Below are positions 48,426 to 58,422 of a DNA stretch of 64,000 bases, one piece after another. The notes under the pieces are model-generated. The model ran no database searches and was not told the origin of the DNA. It was given only the letters and a program-made list of their open reading frames with translations. Numbering within the stretch: position 1 is the first letter of the stretch; every line of letters starts with the position of its first letter. The stretch is taken from positions 4,960,001 through 5,024,000 of the forward strand of contig NZ_CP061281.1 in assembly GCF_014621695.1 (NCBI RefSeq). The letters are read 5' to 3'. The position numbers were made by a program, and so were the translations under genes. Source of the stretch: Streptomyces xanthii (lineage in GTDB: Bacteria > Actinomycetota > Actinomycetes > Streptomycetales > Streptomycetaceae).

Positions 48426-50198
48426 TCAGGCGATCGGGTTCGCCAGATCGCCGACCAGCTGGAGCGCGCCCGACGGGTCCGCCAGATCCACCATCTGCTG
48501 GTTGTTCCGCAGCTGGAGCCGGTTCAGGCAGGACAGCGCGAACGTCGGCGCGAACATGTCGAACCGGGCGAACTTCTCGGCCAGTTGGGGCGTCGACTCC
48601 TGGTACTCGCGCACACAGTCGGCGACCGCCGCCCAGAACGTGTCCTCGTCCAGGACGCCGTCCGTGACCAGGTTCGCCGCGAGGAAGCGGAAGAAGCAGT
48701 CGAAGACGTCCGTGAAGATCGACAGCAGTTTCATGTCGTCCGGGACCTCGGCCCGGACCCGCTCCACCGCCGGCGGCAGCACCGCGTCCGGGTCCATCAC
48801 CGCGATCTCCTCGGCGATGTCCTTGAAGATCGCCCGCACGACCACGCCCCGCTCGTCCAGGACCAGGATCGTGTTCTCGCCGTGCGGCATGAACACCAGG
48901 TCGTAGGCGTAGAAGCTGTGCAGCAGCGGGGTCAGGTACGCCTTCAGGTACGGCTTCAGCCACTCCCGCGGTGTCAGGCCCGAGCCCTCGATCAGGGCGC
49001 CCGCGAACGAGCGGCCCGCCCGGTCCGTGTGCAGCAGCGACGCCATCGTGGCGAGCCGCTCGCCCTCGCCGAGCGAGTCCACGGGGGACTCGCGCCACAG
49101 AGCGGCCAGCATCTTGCGGTACGGCGAGTACCGGTCGGTGGCACCCTCGTACTCCAGGTGCCGGTAGCCGACGGCCGCGCGCTCGCGGATGATCGTCAGA
49201 CCCGTGTCCTTGAGGACCTCGTCGTTGTCGATCAGCTGCGCCAGCCAGTCGTTGATCGCCGGGGTCGCCTCCATGTACGCCGCCGACAGGCCGCGCATGA
49301 AGCCCATGTTGATCACCGAGAGCGCCGTCTTCACGTAGTGCTTCTCGGGGGACGTCGTGTTGAAGAACGTACGGATCGACTGCTGCGCGAGGTACTCGTC
49401 GTCGCCCTCGCCCAGGCACACCAGGCGCTGCTGGGCGACCTCGGCGGCGAAGGTGACGGACAGCTTGTTCCACCACTGCCACGGGTGCACCGGCATCAGC
49501 AGGTAGTCGGCGGGGTCGAGGCCCTTTCCGCGCAGCGTCGCGTCGAAGCGGGCCAGCGTCTCCTCGCCCAGCTCGGCGCGGAGGAACTCCTCGTGGTCGA
49601 TGCCGGCGCCCGCCGTGAACGCCGCCCGCTCGCGGGTCGCGGCCAGCCAGACGAGCCGTACGGGGCTCGCCGCCTCCGGCGCGTACGAGAGGTACTCGTG
49701 GATGCCGAAGCCGAGCCGCCCGTTGTTCGCGACGAAGCACGGGTGGCCCTCGGTCATGCCCGTCTCGATGTCCTGGAACGAGCCGGACGCGGCCAGCTCG
49801 CGCGCGGACACGTCCGGCTGCGTCAGTTTGAAGCAGGTGCCGGACAGGGTGGAGGAGATCTCCTCCAGGTAGACCGGCAGGATCGCGTCGGACAGGCCGA
49901 GCGCGTCCTTGAACTCGGTGAAGAACTGCAGGGCGTCCAGCGGAAGTTCGGCGCCGTGGCGGTGGCGGGTGATGCTGTCGGCGGCCACCTGCCAGTGCTC
50001 CAGGCGCAGCCGGCGCGCCGCGAACCGGTACTCGGTGGCGCCGTCGTCGGAGCGCACGCGGAAGCCGCCGGCGTCCAGCGGCTCGGGGGTCAGCAGACGC
50101 TCGTGGCTGAACTCGGCGAGCGCCTTGCGGACCAGGAGGCGGTTGGCCTCGGCCCAGCGCTCGGGGGACAGGTGCGCGACGGTGTCGGCGATCGTCAT
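48426..50198 (-). CDS. desD: Desferrioxamine synthetase DesD
   Basis: NIS siderophore synthetase (IucA/IucC family), 590 aa. It joins and cyclises N-hydroxy-N-succinyl-cadaverine units into desferrioxamine E/B with ATP. Family motifs are visible: GHPCFVANNGRLGFG, PVHPWQWWNKLS, KHYVKTALSVINMGFMRG, FYAYDLVFMPHGENTILVLD. The ATG overlaps the desC stop as ATGA. It is the last gene of desABCD and appears full length. Confidence 0.95.
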   Translation of the reverse strand: MTIADTVAHLSPERWAEANRLLVRKALAEFSHERLLTPEPLDAGGFRVRSDDGATEYRFAARRLRLEHWQVAADSITRHRHGAELPLDALQFFTEFKDALGLSDAILPVYLEEISSTLSGTCFKLTQPDVSARELAASGSFQDIETGMTEGHPCFVANNGRLGFGIHEYLSYAPEAASPVRLVWLAATRERAAFTAGAGIDHEEFLRAELGEETLARFDATLRGKGLDPADYLLMPVHPWQWWNKLSVTFAAEVAQQRLVCLGEGDDEYLAQQSIRTFFNTTSPEKHYVKTALSVINMGFMRGLSAAYMEATPAINDWLAQLIDNDEVLKDTGLTIIRERAAVGYRHLEYEGATDRYSPYRKMLAALWRESPVDSLGEGERLATMASLLHTDRAGRSFAGALIEGSGLTPREWLKPYLKAYLTPLLHSFYAYDLVFMPHGENTILVLDERGVVVRAIFKDIAEEIAVMDPDAVLPPAVERVRAEVPDDMKLLSIFTDVFDCFFRFLAANLVTDGVLDEDTFWAAVADCVREYQESTPQLAEKFARFDMFAPTFALSCLNRLQLRNNQQMVDLADPSGALQLVGDLANPIA

Positions 50199-50767
50199 GC
50201 GCGGGTGCTCCTTCCGGTGGCCCGCTCGAACTGCTCGCGCGTGCAGAAGCTGAGCAGCGCCTTCTTCTCCGGCTTGTCGATCTCGCGCTCCGGCACGAAA
50301 CCGACGGCCTCGTTCAGGGCGTGCACCGCCGTGTTGCGGACATCGGGCTCGACGACGACGCGCCGGGCGGCCGGGTCCTCGAACAGGTGGGCCATGACCG
50401 CGGTGATCACGGCGCGGGTGAAGCCCGGTATCCGTATCTCGGAGGGCGCGGTCAGGAAGTGCATACCGACGTCGCCCGGCAGCGGCTCGTACAGGCCGAC
50501 GAGCTCGACGTGCGCCGGGTCGTAGCGCTCCATGAGGAACGCGGGCTCCCCGTCGTGCAGACCGAGAAACGCGTCGTGGTGCTCGGCCGCCGCGATCGCC
50601 ATGTACTCGCGCTCGACGTCCTGCAGTTTCGCGTCCTGCATCATCCAGAACGCGGCCTTCGGGTCGGTGACCCAGCGGTGCAGCAGCTCGCTGTCGCTGC
50701 GCGGGTCGAGCGGGCGCAGGGTCAGCGCGCCGACGGTGGCCGTGGTGCTCATGCTGCTCGTGCTCAT
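50195..50767 (-). CDS. desC: N-acyltransferase DesC
   Basis: GNAT-fold acyltransferase of 190 aa that acylates N-hydroxycadaverine with succinyl- or acetyl-CoA. Motifs include [20 protein letters not shown]. The ATG at 50767 overlaps the desB stop (ATGA); another ATG at 50752 would also serve. Both ends overlap neighbours, consistent with coupled translation of desABCD. Confidence 0.93.
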   Translation of the reverse strand: MSTSSMSTTATVGALTLRPLDPRSDSELLHRWVTDPKAAFWMMQDAKLQDVEREYMAIAAAEHHDAFLGLHDGEPAFLMERYDPAHVELVGLYEPLPGDVGMHFLTAPSEIRIPGFTRAVITAVMAHLFEDPAARRVVVEPDVRNTAVHALNEAVGFVPEREIDKPEKKALLSFCTREQFERATGRSTRA

Positions 50768-52047
50768 ACGGCGAACTCCTGGAAGGCGATGGTCTTCTCG
50801 ACGGGGTAGTACTCGGTGCCGAGCAGCTCGCCGATGATGTAGCTGTTGCGGTAGGCGCCCATGCCCAGGTCGGGGCTGGTGATCGAGTGGGTGTGCACGC
50901 CCGCGTTCTGCAGGAAGATGCCGCGCCCGGTGGTGTCGATCGAGTAGTTGCGGGCGACGTCGAAGCGGCCGCGCCCGTCGCGCCGGATGCGGTCCTCGAC
51001 GGGGGCGAGGAAGGCCGGCGTCTCGTACTTGTAGCCGGTGGCGAGGATCAGGCCCTCGGTGCGCAGCTCGAAGTCCTTGTCCTGCTCCTCCTGGTGCAGG
51101 TCGAGGGTGTACGTGCCGTTCTCGTGCCGGGCGCCGGTGAGCGCGGAGTTGGTGAGGAGCCGCGTCGGTACGGGCCCGTCGAGGCCCTTCTGGTAGAGCA
51201 GGTCGAAGATGGCGTCGATCAGCTCGCCGTCGATGCCCTTGAACAGGCCCTTCTGCCGCTCCTCCAGCGTGTACCGCTTCTGCTCGGGCAGCGCGTGGAA
51301 GTAGTCGATGTAGTCCGGGGACGTCATCTCCAGCGTGAGCTTGGTGTACTCCAGCGGGAAGAAGCGCGGCGATCTGGTGACCCAGTTCAGCCGGTAGCCG
51401 TGGACGTCGATCTCGCTGAGCAGGTCGTAGTAGATCTCGGCGGCCGACTGCCCGCTGCCGACCAGCGTGATCGAGTCCTTCTTCTGGAGCTCGCTCTTGT
51501 GCTGCATGTAGCGGGAGTTGTGGATGACGCCGTCGCCGCCGAGGTCCCGGGCGGCCTCGGGGATGTGCGGCGGGGTGCCGGTGCCGAGGACCAGGCGCGG
51601 GGCGCGGTACGTGTCGCCGTCCTCCGTGCGGACCGCGTAGAGGCCGTCGCCCTCGTCGTACGTGACCTCGGTGACGGTCGTCGAGAAGCGGACGGAGCGC
51701 AGTTTCGCGGCGGCCCAGCGGCAGTAGTCGTTGTACTCGACGCGCAGCGGGTAGAAGTTCTCGCGGATGTAGAAGGAGTACAACCGCCCCGATTCCTTCA
51801 GGTAGTTGAGGAAGGAGTAGGGGGAGGTCGGGTCGGCGAGGGTGACCAGGTCCGACATGAACGGGGTCTGCAGGTGGGCCCCGTCGAGGAACATGCCCGA
51901 GTGCCACTCGAAGTCCGGCTTGGACTCCAGGAAGACCCCGTTCAGCTCGGCTATCGGCTCGGTCAGGCAGGCGAGGCCGAGGTTGAAGGGGCCGAGCCCG
52001 ATCCCGATGAAGTCGAGACGGTCATGGGGTTCAGGAAGCGCGGTCAA
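50764..52047 (-). CDS. desB: Cadaverine N-monooxygenase DesB
   Basis: FAD/NADPH-dependent N-hydroxylase of the lysine/ornithine monooxygenase family, 427 aa. The FAD motif is [13 protein letters not shown], the NADPH motif [14 protein letters not shown], and a C-terminal LATGYKY motif is present. It makes N-hydroxycadaverine. The start is an unusual TTG at 52047, supported by GGGAGAC 6 nt upstream; it overlaps desA by 17 nt. Confidence 0.94.
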   Translation of the reverse strand: MTALPEPHDRLDFIGIGLGPFNLGLACLTEPIAELNGVFLESKPDFEWHSGMFLDGAHLQTPFMSDLVTLADPTSPYSFLNYLKESGRLYSFYIRENFYPLRVEYNDYCRWAAAKLRSVRFSTTVTEVTYDEGDGLYAVRTEDGDTYRAPRLVLGTGTPPHIPEAARDLGGDGVIHNSRYMQHKSELQKKDSITLVGSGQSAAEIYYDLLSEIDVHGYRLNWVTRSPRFFPLEYTKLTLEMTSPDYIDYFHALPEQKRYTLEERQKGLFKGIDGELIDAIFDLLYQKGLDGPVPTRLLTNSALTGARHENGTYTLDLHQEEQDKDFELRTEGLILATGYKYETPAFLAPVEDRIRRDGRGRFDVARNYSIDTTGRGIFLQNAGVHTHSITSPDLGMGAYRNSYIIGELLGTEYYPVEKTIAFQEFAV

Positions 52048-53473
52048 GGGTGTCTCCCAGGTACTGCTCGGCGTGGCCGGCGATGAGGTCGAGGACGGCC
52101 GTCAGGTCGTCGAGGGTCGTCTCGGGGTTGAGCAGGGTGAACTTCAGGTACTGGCGGTCGCCCACCTTGGTGCCCGCGACGACGGCGTCGCCGGAGGCGA
52201 ACAGGGCCTTGCGGGCGTAGAGGTTGGCGCGGTCGATCTCGGCCGGGTCGGTGACGGCGGCCGGGACGTAGCGGTAGACGAGCGTGGACAGCTGGGGCTC
52301 GACGACCACGTCGAAGCGCGGGTCGGCGGCCAGCAGCTCCCAGCCGCGCCGGGCCAGGTCGCAGACCTCGTCGAAGAGGCTGCCGATGCCGTCGGCGCCC
52401 ATCACGCGCAGGGTCATCCACAGTTTGAGGGCGTCGAAGCGGCGGGTGGTCTGCAGGGACTTGTCGACCTGGTTGGGGATGCGCTCGGCGACGGTGCGGC
52501 GCGGGTTGAGGTACTCCGCGTGGTAGGTCGCGTGCCGCAGGGTGGCCCGGTCGCGGACCAGGACGGCGCTCGAACTCACCGGCTGGAAGAAGGACTTGTG
52601 GTAGTCGACGGTGACGGAGTCGGCGCGCTCGATGCCGTCGAGCCGGTCGCGGTGCTTCGGCGACACGAGCAGTCCGCAGCCGTAGGCGGCGTCGACGTGC
52701 ATCCAGGTGCCGTACCGGTCGCACAGTGCGGCGATCTCGGGCAGCGGGTCGATGGAGCCGAAGTCGGTGGTGCCGGCGGTCGCGACGACGGCCATGGGGA
52801 CGAGCCCGTCCTTGCGGCAGCGCTCCATCTCGGCGGCGAGCGCGAGGGTCTGCATCCGCTTGGTGCGGTCGACCGGGATCGGGACGACGGCCTGCGGGGG
52901 CAGGCCCAGCAGCGACGCGGACTTCTGGACGCTGAAGTGGGCGGCCTCGGAGGCGAAGACGCGCAGCCGGTCCAGGGAGTCCGTCTTGGCCTCCTGGCGG
53001 GCCATGAGCAGCGCCTGGAGGTTGGACTGCGAGCCGCCGGAGGTGAACACGCCGTCGGCGGTGGGGCCGAGGCCGATCCGGGCGGCGGTCCAGTCGACGA
53101 GTTTGCGCTCGATCAGGGTGCCGCCGGCCGACTGGTCCCAGGTGTCCAGGGAGGAGTTGACGGCCGACAGGATCGCCTCGCCGAGCACGGCCGGGATGAC
53201 GACCGGGCAGTTGAGGTGGGCGAGGTAGCGGGGGTGGTGGAAGTAGACGGCGTCGCGCAGGTAGACGTCCTGGAGCTCGTCGAGCACCGCGATGGTGTCG
53301 TGGAGCGGGGCGTCGAGGTCGACAGCGTCGATGGCCGGGGCGAGGGCGTCGGGCGTGACGCCGGTGAACGGCCGGGTGGTGGTGGCGAGTTGGGCCGCCA
53401 CCCGCTCGACTCCCTCGGTCACGGAGCTGCGGTACAGCTCCGCGGTCGTGTCATTGAGCAGGTGCGAGCGCAT
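52031..53473 (-). CDS. desA: PLP lysine decarboxylase DesA
   Basis: Pyridoxal-phosphate decarboxylase (group II, aromatic/diaminobutyrate type), 480 aa. It makes cadaverine, the first committed step to desferrioxamine. The PLP lysine is in [13 protein letters not shown], and [13 protein letters not shown] and [11 protein letters not shown] are family motifs. It is the first gene of desABCD, with a perfect iron box 75 nt upstream of the ATG. Confidence 0.95.
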   Translation of the reverse strand: MRSHLLNDTTAELYRSSVTEGVERVAAQLATTTRPFTGVTPDALAPAIDAVDLDAPLHDTIAVLDELQDVYLRDAVYFHHPRYLAHLNCPVVIPAVLGEAILSAVNSSLDTWDQSAGGTLIERKLVDWTAARIGLGPTADGVFTSGGSQSNLQALLMARQEAKTDSLDRLRVFASEAAHFSVQKSASLLGLPPQAVVPIPVDRTKRMQTLALAAEMERCRKDGLVPMAVVATAGTTDFGSIDPLPEIAALCDRYGTWMHVDAAYGCGLLVSPKHRDRLDGIERADSVTVDYHKSFFQPVSSSAVLVRDRATLRHATYHAEYLNPRRTVAERIPNQVDKSLQTTRRFDALKLWMTLRVMGADGIGSLFDEVCDLARRGWELLAADPRFDVVVEPQLSTLVYRYVPAAVTDPAEIDRANLYARKALFASGDAVVAGTKVGDRQYLKFTLLNPETTLDDLTAVLDLIAGHAEQYLGDTLDRAS

Positions 53474-53547
53474 GGACGGTTCCTCCGGGTGGGGAAGGAG
53501 TGGGAGGTGGAGCGAGGGCGACGAAGAGGGCGGGGCCGCTCACTCGT

Positions 53548-53570
53548 ACTTAGGTTAGCCTAACCTAAGT
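53548..53570. promoter_or_regulatory. Iron box (DmdR1/DtxR-type) before desA
   Basis: The 23-bp palindrome contains TTAGGTTAGCCTAACCTAA (53550-53568), essentially the DtxR/DmdR1 consensus. Iron-loaded DmdR1 would repress desABCD. It lies between desA and the end of desF. Confidence 0.93.
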
Positions 53571-53611
53571 TGAGTGTGCGACCCCGCCCTCTCCTTTTGG
53601 CGCGATCAGCC

Positions 53612-54481
53612 CTACGTGTCGGCCGGTTGCTCGCGCAGGGCGTCCTCGCTCAGCCCGCGCTTCCAGTACCCGACGAACGTCACCGCCCGCTTGTCGTAGC
53701 CGCGCTCGCGCACGAGATGGCGGCGCAGCTCCCGCATGGTCCCGGACTCGCCGGCCAGCCAGGCGTACGGGCGTGCCGCTTCGGGGAGTTCGGCCGCGCG
53801 GACGGCGTCGAGGGCCGTGGGGGAGTCCTCGTCGCGCACGAGCCAGGTCACGTGCGCGTCGGCGGCCGTCGTGACGGGCTGGACGTCGCCGCGGTGCGGG
53901 ACCTCCAGCCATACGTGGGCGGTGACCGAGGCGGGCAGCCAGGCGAGGACGCCGAGCGCGGCCGGTACGGCGGTCTCGTCGCCCCACATGACGATGTGGT
54001 CGAAGTCCTCGTGCGGGCGGCAGCGCACGGCGGTGTTGTCGGCGACCGCAGGACCGAGCACGACGACCCGGTCGCCGGGGCGCGCGGTGTCGGCCCAGGC
54101 GCAGGCGGGGCCGATCGTGGCGGGATCCCCGCCGTGCAGCACGAAGTCGATGTCGACCTCCTGCTCCGGCTCGCGGCGCTGACCGCTCAGCGTGTACGAG
54201 CGCATGACGGCCCGTACGTCGTCGGGCAGCGCGCGGAACGCGGCGTGCCAGGCGCGGCCGTCGTCACCCGGTTCGGGGACCGGCAGCACGGGGGCGCCTT
54301 GGCCCGGGTGCGGCAGGAAGAGGGAGAGGGACTGGTCCCGGCCGCCGCCGTGGAAGGCGTCGAGCTCGGGGCCGGTGAAGGTGACCCGGAGCAGCGACGG
54401 GCCGAGCCGCCGGGTCCGTGTCACCTCCAGATCGAAGAATCGGAACGGGGTCACGGTGGGCGTCTCGGCCGTCGCGGTCAT
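53612..54481 (-). CDS. desF: Siderophore-interacting ferric reductase DesF
   Basis: FAD-binding siderophore-interacting protein of 289 aa, ViuB type, that probably reduces imported ferrioxamine to release iron. The flavin motif is RSYTLSGQR and the NADPH-side motif WGDETAVPAALGVL. The ATG lies 4 nt after the desE stop, so desE and desF are one unit. It ends before the desA promoter. Confidence 0.9.
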   Translation of the reverse strand: MTATAETPTVTPFRFFDLEVTRTRRLGPSLLRVTFTGPELDAFHGGGRDQSLSLFLPHPGQGAPVLPVPEPGDDGRAWHAAFRALPDDVRAVMRSYTLSGQRREPEQEVDIDFVLHGGDPATIGPACAWADTARPGDRVVVLGPAVADNTAVRCRPHEDFDHIVMWGDETAVPAALGVLAWLPASVTAHVWLEVPHRGDVQPVTTAADAHVTWLVRDEDSPTALDAVRAAELPEAARPYAWLAGESGTMRELRRHLVRERGYDKRAVTFVGYWKRGLSEDALREQPADT

Positions 54482-54485
54482 GGGA

Positions 54486-55529
54486 TCAGGACACCTTCTT
54501 CGCCGTCTCGATGGCCTTCGCGAGGTTCTCCAGGAGCGGGGCGCACTTGTCGTAGGACAGGATCGGCTCGGGGGAGCGGGGGATGACCTGGCCGGCCTTG
54601 ACCGCGGGCAGCTTCTTCCAGGTCGCCTCTTCGATGGCGTCGGGCTGGATGGCCTGGGCGCGGTCGTCCATCATGATGATGTCGGCCTTGTGCTTGTCGA
54701 CGTTCTCCCAGCTCAGGTTCTCGAACCAGCCGCCGGACGCCTTCTTCGCGGCCTCCGTGGGCTCCACGAAGTTCACGCCGAGGGACTTGAAGTACTCCAG
54801 GTCGATGGAGAGGTCCGTGCCGGACACGTAGAAGATGTCGGCGCTCGCCGAACCGGCCAGGACCTTGATGTCGGGGTGGGCCTTCGCGGCCTTGCGCAGG
54901 CGGGCGGCGGCGTCCTCGAAACGCTTCTTCGCCGCGACGACCTTCTCGGCCTTCAGGTCGGCGCCGAGCGACTCGGCCAGCGCGTACATGCGCTGCAGCG
55001 GCTGGTCCAGCTTGCGGTCGAACACGGAGATGCCGGCGCTCGGGGCGAGCTTGGCGATCTTCTTCGCGGACTCCTCCGGGACGTACCAGAGGGTGCCGGC
55101 GGCGTCGAACATGGTGGTGATCAGCACGTCGGGAGCGAGGCTCGCGTACTTCTCGATGTTGAACTGGCCCCACTCGTTGCCGATGACCGTCACCTTGGAG
55201 ACGTCCATGTCGCCGGCCTGCACGTCGGGCTTGCCGCCCTTGACCGTGGTCGGGCCGAACACGCCCTTGACCTGGATGCCGTAGTCGTACAGGGCGGCGC
55301 CGACGCCGGTGAACGCGACGATGTTCGCCGGGATCTTGTCGAGCTTCACGGTCGTGCCGCGGTCGTCCTTGAACGACCACGGCCCGGAGCCCTTCTTCCC
55401 GGCACTCGAGCCACCGCCCGCCGAGCCTTTCTCGTCGCCGCACGCGGCGAGCGCGGCACCGAGGCCGAGGGCACCGCCGACGGCGAGGATGCCGCGGCGG
55501 GTGGGGCGGGACAGACGGACTTCGGTCAT
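54486..55529 (-). CDS. desE: Ferrioxamine-binding lipoprotein DesE
   Basis: Periplasmic-type binding protein of the FepB/FhuD family, 347 aa. It has RR in the signal region, a hydrophobic core and the lipobox ALAACG, followed by a Gly/Ser/Lys linker. It captures ferric desferrioxamine for import; no permease or ATPase is next to it. The ATG at 55529 is preferred to the GTG one codon earlier, though neither has a strong ribosome site. An imperfect iron box lies about 53 nt upstream. Confidence 0.92.
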   Translation of the reverse strand: MTEVRLSRPTRRGILAVGGALGLGAALAACGDEKGSAGGGSSAGKKGSGPWSFKDDRGTTVKLDKIPANIVAFTGVGAALYDYGIQVKGVFGPTTVKGGKPDVQAGDMDVSKVTVIGNEWGQFNIEKYASLAPDVLITTMFDAAGTLWYVPEESAKKIAKLAPSAGISVFDRKLDQPLQRMYALAESLGADLKAEKVVAAKKRFEDAAARLRKAAKAHPDIKVLAGSASADIFYVSGTDLSIDLEYFKSLGVNFVEPTEAAKKASGGWFENLSWENVDKHKADIIMMDDRAQAIQPDAIEEATWKKLPAVKAGQVIPRSPEPILSYDKCAPLLENLAKAIETAKKVS

Positions 55530-55581
55530 CACGGGCTGCTTTCGGACATGCCGGATCTACGGCCGGGCGGGGTCGCGGAAC

Positions 55582-55600
55582 TAAGGGAAGGTTAACCTAA
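55582..55600. promoter_or_regulatory. Imperfect iron box before desE
   Basis: On the minus strand TTAGGTTAACCTTCCCTTA matches TTAGGTTAGGCTAACCTAA at 14 of 19 positions, with the left half perfect. It fits DmdR1 control of desEF at lower affinity than desA. Confidence 0.75.
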
Positions 55601-55654
55601 GTTCTCGGCATGTCCAGGGGGCGGGGGAGGACGGGGCCCCGCCGGCCGCGGTCT

Positions 55655-56143
55655 TCACCAGGTGTAGTGCTCGTCCGCGAAGGGGATCGGGCGTCCCGAG
55701 TAGGCGACGAAAGCCGCGTGCTTGTCGTACCCGAGGAAGTACTCGCCGCTCCAGTGCTGATAGAAGAAGCGGCCCGTCTCGTCGACGAGGAACATCGCGC
55801 CGTCGTCCCGGTCGTACGCCACCGGGAAGACCTTCTTGCCCAGGGCGTCCGCGAGTTCCTGAATGTCCTCCGACGCCCCTTTGTAGGTGAGGAGCGGCGA
55901 GAAGGAGACGATGTGCCGGGGGTTGGCCCCCAGCCGGGTCTCCAGTCCGATGTGCTCGCGGACGAACCGCAGGGCGGGCTCGTTCACTTCCAGCACCCCG
56001 CCGCCGTCGAGGCCGAATTCCTCGATCGTGCTCGCCACCGCGGCCGCGGCGAGATCGTCGCACCGGCGGCCCGGGTGCCAGCCGGCGCGCGTCAGCCAGG
56101 CATCGACCGCCTCGGGGGACTGCAGCAGGGGCAAGGAGCTCAT
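55655..56143 (-). CDS. SUKH-3 family protein (immunity-like)
   Basis: Soluble protein of 162 aa. WLTRAGWHPGRRCDDLAAAA at the start is the SUKH-3 (PF14433-type) signature, followed by alternating strands and helices (GVLEVNEPALRFVREHIGLE, VFPVAYDRDDGAMFLVDETG). SUKH proteins act as immunity proteins against contact-dependent or polymorphic toxins, but no toxin gene is adjacent. The ATG at 56143 is an inferred start with a weak ribosome site; the frame is open to 56269. It is an orphan, perhaps resisting toxins of relatives or doing another task. Confidence 0.75.
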   Translation of the reverse strand: MSSLPLLQSPEAVDAWLTRAGWHPGRRCDDLAAAAVASTIEEFGLDGGGVLEVNEPALRFVREHIGLETRLGANPRHIVSFSPLLTYKGASEDIQELADALGKKVFPVAYDRDDGAMFLVDETGRFFYQHWSGEYFLGYDKHAAFVAYSGRPIPFADEHYTW

Positions 56144-56256
56144 CCCGAAAGGGTCGCCCAGCGGGCGCTCGCCGGCCAACTCATTCCGATCCGCGACGCC
56201 GTCGCGGGGCGTGAGCGACCACGCGGCACCGGCAAGCCGCCCGCAGGCATGCCGAA

Positions 56257-56289
56257 GCCCCCTCGGCACCGAAGGCGGGGCGAGGGGGC
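56257..56289 (-). terminator. Terminator after acdH
   Basis: GCCCCCTCG pairs with CGAGGGGGC (9 bp) around a 15-nt loop, 14 nt past the acdH stop and before the SUKH-3 gene. Confidence 0.65.
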
Positions 56290-56302
56290 CTGGGGGTGGG
56301 GG

Positions 56303-57463
56303 TCAGGACGGGAGGCCGAGTTCGCGGGCGATCAGCATGCGCTGCACCTCGCTCGTGCCCTCGCCGATCTCCAGGATCTTGGAGTCCCGCCACATGCGGG
56401 CCACCGGGTACTCGTTCATGAAGCCGTAGCCGCCGTGGATCTGGGTGGCCTCGCGCGCGTTGTCCACCGCGACCGTGGAGGAGTACAGCTTCGCCATCGC
56501 CGCCTCCTTCTTGAACGGCTCCCCGGCGACGAGCCGCGACGCCGCGTCCCGCCAGCCGAGCCGCGCGGTGTGCGCCTTCATCTCCATGTCGGCGATCTTG
56601 AACTGGATCGCCTGGTACCCGCCGATGGCCCGCCCGAACGCCTTGCGCTCCTTGGCGTACTTCACGGACTCGTCGACGCAGCCCTGGGCGAGCCCCGTCG
56701 CGAGCGCGGCGATCGCGATGCGCCCCTCGTCGAGGATCCGCAGGAACTGCGCGAAGCCGCGCCCCTCCGTGCCCAGCAGGTTCGCCGCCGGGACGCGGAC
56801 GTCGTCGAAGTGGAGTTCGCGCGTGTCCGACGCGTTCCAGCCGACCTTCGAGTACGGGGCCGCGACCGTGAAGCCCGGTGTGCCGGACGGGACGATGATC
56901 GAGGAGATCTGCGGCTTGCCGTCCGCCGTGCGTCCCGTGACCGCGGTGACCGTCACCAGACCCGTGATGTCCGTACCGGAGTTGGTGATGAAGCACTTCG
57001 TGCCGTTGACGACCCAGTCGCCCGTGGTCTCGTCCCGGACGGCCGTCGTGCGCGTGCCGCCCGCGTCGGACCCGGCTTCCGGCTCGGTCAGCCCGAACGC
57101 GCCGAGGATCTCGCCGGAGCACAGCCGCGGCAGCCACTCCCGCTTCTGCTCCTCGGTGCCGAACAGGTGCAGCGGCATCGCGCCGAGCGAGACGCCCGCC
57201 TCCAGGGTGATCGCCACGGACGAGTCGACCCGGGCCAGCTCCTCCAGGGCGATGCCGAGCGCCAGGTAGTCGCCGCCCATGCCGCCGTACTCCTCGGGGA
57301 ACGGCAGCCCGAACAGGCCCATGCGCCCCATCTCGCGCACGATCTCGTACGGGAACTCGTGCCGCTCGTAGAAGTCGCCGATCTTCGGCGCGACGACGTC
57401 GTGGGCGAACTCTTCGACGGTGCGCCGGAGTTCCTCGTGCTCGGGGGAGAGGTGGTGGTCCAT
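56303..57463 (-). CDS. acdH: Acyl-CoA dehydrogenase AcdH (branched-chain type)
   Basis: Flavin acyl-CoA dehydrogenase of 386 aa. Signatures: AFGLTEPEAGSDAGG and QIHGGYGFMNEYPVARMWRD; the catalytic Glu should be in the C-terminal GEGTSEVQR region. From memory it is nearly identical at the N-terminus to the Streptomyces AcdH that oxidises isobutyryl-, isovaleryl- and butyryl-CoA, supplying precursors for polyketides. The ATG at 57463 has GGAG upstream at good distance; the GTG at 57472 overlaps the hmgL stop but sits too close to that ribosome site. Confidence 0.93.
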   Translation of the reverse strand: MDHHLSPEHEELRRTVEEFAHDVVAPKIGDFYERHEFPYEIVREMGRMGLFGLPFPEEYGGMGGDYLALGIALEELARVDSSVAITLEAGVSLGAMPLHLFGTEEQKREWLPRLCSGEILGAFGLTEPEAGSDAGGTRTTAVRDETTGDWVVNGTKCFITNSGTDITGLVTVTAVTGRTADGKPQISSIIVPSGTPGFTVAAPYSKVGWNASDTRELHFDDVRVPAANLLGTEGRGFAQFLRILDEGRIAIAALATGLAQGCVDESVKYAKERKAFGRAIGGYQAIQFKIADMEMKAHTARLGWRDAASRLVAGEPFKKEAAMAKLYSSTVAVDNAREATQIHGGYGFMNEYPVARMWRDSKILEIGEGTSEVQRMLIARELGLPS

Positions 57464-57468
57464 CTGGC

Positions 57469-58422
57469 TCACTGCTCCTGCGGGGACTGGGCCTCGGGTA
57501 CGAGGGCGCGAACGGTGCGGGACGGGCTGGGTCGGCCCAGGTGGCCGGCCATCCACGCGCTCGTGGCGCTGAGACGGCCGAGGTCGACCCCGGTCTCGAT
57601 GCCGAGGCCGTTCAGCATCCAGACGAGGTCTTCGGTGGCGAGATTGCCGGTGGCGCTCTTCGCGTACGGGCAGCCGCCGAGGCCGCCCGCGGACGCGTCG
57701 ACGGTGGTGACGCCGTGCTGGAGCGCCGCGAGCGTGTTGGAGAGGGCCTGGCCGTACGTGTCGTGGAAGTGCACCCCGATCACGTTCGTCGCCACGCCCT
57801 CCTCGTTGAGCGCGGAGAGCAGCGCCTGGACGTGGCCGGGGGTGGCCACGCCGATCGTGTCGCCCAGGCTGAGCTCGTCGCAGCCCATGTCCATGAGGGA
57901 CTTGGCCACCCGGACGACCTGGTGGACGGGGACCGCGCCTTCCCAGGGATCGCCGAAGCACATGGAGAGGTAGCCGCGGACGTGGGCCCGCGCCTCCTTC
58001 GCGCGGGTCACGACCGGCTCGAACATGGCGAGGGACTCGGCCACCGTCCGGTTCAGATTGGCCTTCGCGAAGGACTCCGTCGCGCTGGCGAACACGGCGA
58101 TCCGGTCCGCGCCGAGCGACAGGGCGCGGTCCAGGCCCCGCTCGTTCGGGACGAGGACCGGGAGATGGACGTCCGCGAGGCCCTGGAGCCGCGGGAACAG
58201 GGTCTCGGCGTCCGCGAGTTGGGGGACCCACTTGGGGTGGACGAAGCTCGTCGCCTCGATCGTGGTCAGTCCGGCGTCCGCGAGGCGGTGGACGAACTCG
58301 GCCTTGACCTCGGTGGGGACGGTCGTCTTCTCGTTCTGGAGCCCGTCCCGCGCGCCCACCTCGTGGATGCGGACCCGCGCGGGCAGGCCCGGGGCCGGGA
58401 TCGTCATCGGCAGGGCGTCCAT
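57469..58422 (-). CDS. hmgL: Hydroxymethylglutaryl-CoA lyase HmgL
   Basis: HMG-CoA lyase of 317 aa, the last step of leucine breakdown (acetoacetate plus acetyl-CoA). The HMGL signature GGLGGCPYAKSATGN with the catalytic Cys is present, together with VGARDGLQNE and HFHDTYGQA metal/substrate motifs. The ATG at 58422 has GGAGG 7 nt upstream and starts on the last base of the mccA stop. Confidence 0.94.
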   Translation of the reverse strand: MDALPMTIPAPGLPARVRIHEVGARDGLQNEKTTVPTEVKAEFVHRLADAGLTTIEATSFVHPKWVPQLADAETLFPRLQGLADVHLPVLVPNERGLDRALSLGADRIAVFASATESFAKANLNRTVAESLAMFEPVVTRAKEARAHVRGYLSMCFGDPWEGAVPVHQVVRVAKSLMDMGCDELSLGDTIGVATPGHVQALLSALNEEGVATNVIGVHFHDTYGQALSNTLAALQHGVTTVDASAGGLGGCPYAKSATGNLATEDLVWMLNGLGIETGVDLGRLSATSAWMAGHLGRPSPSRTVRALVPEAQSPQEQ

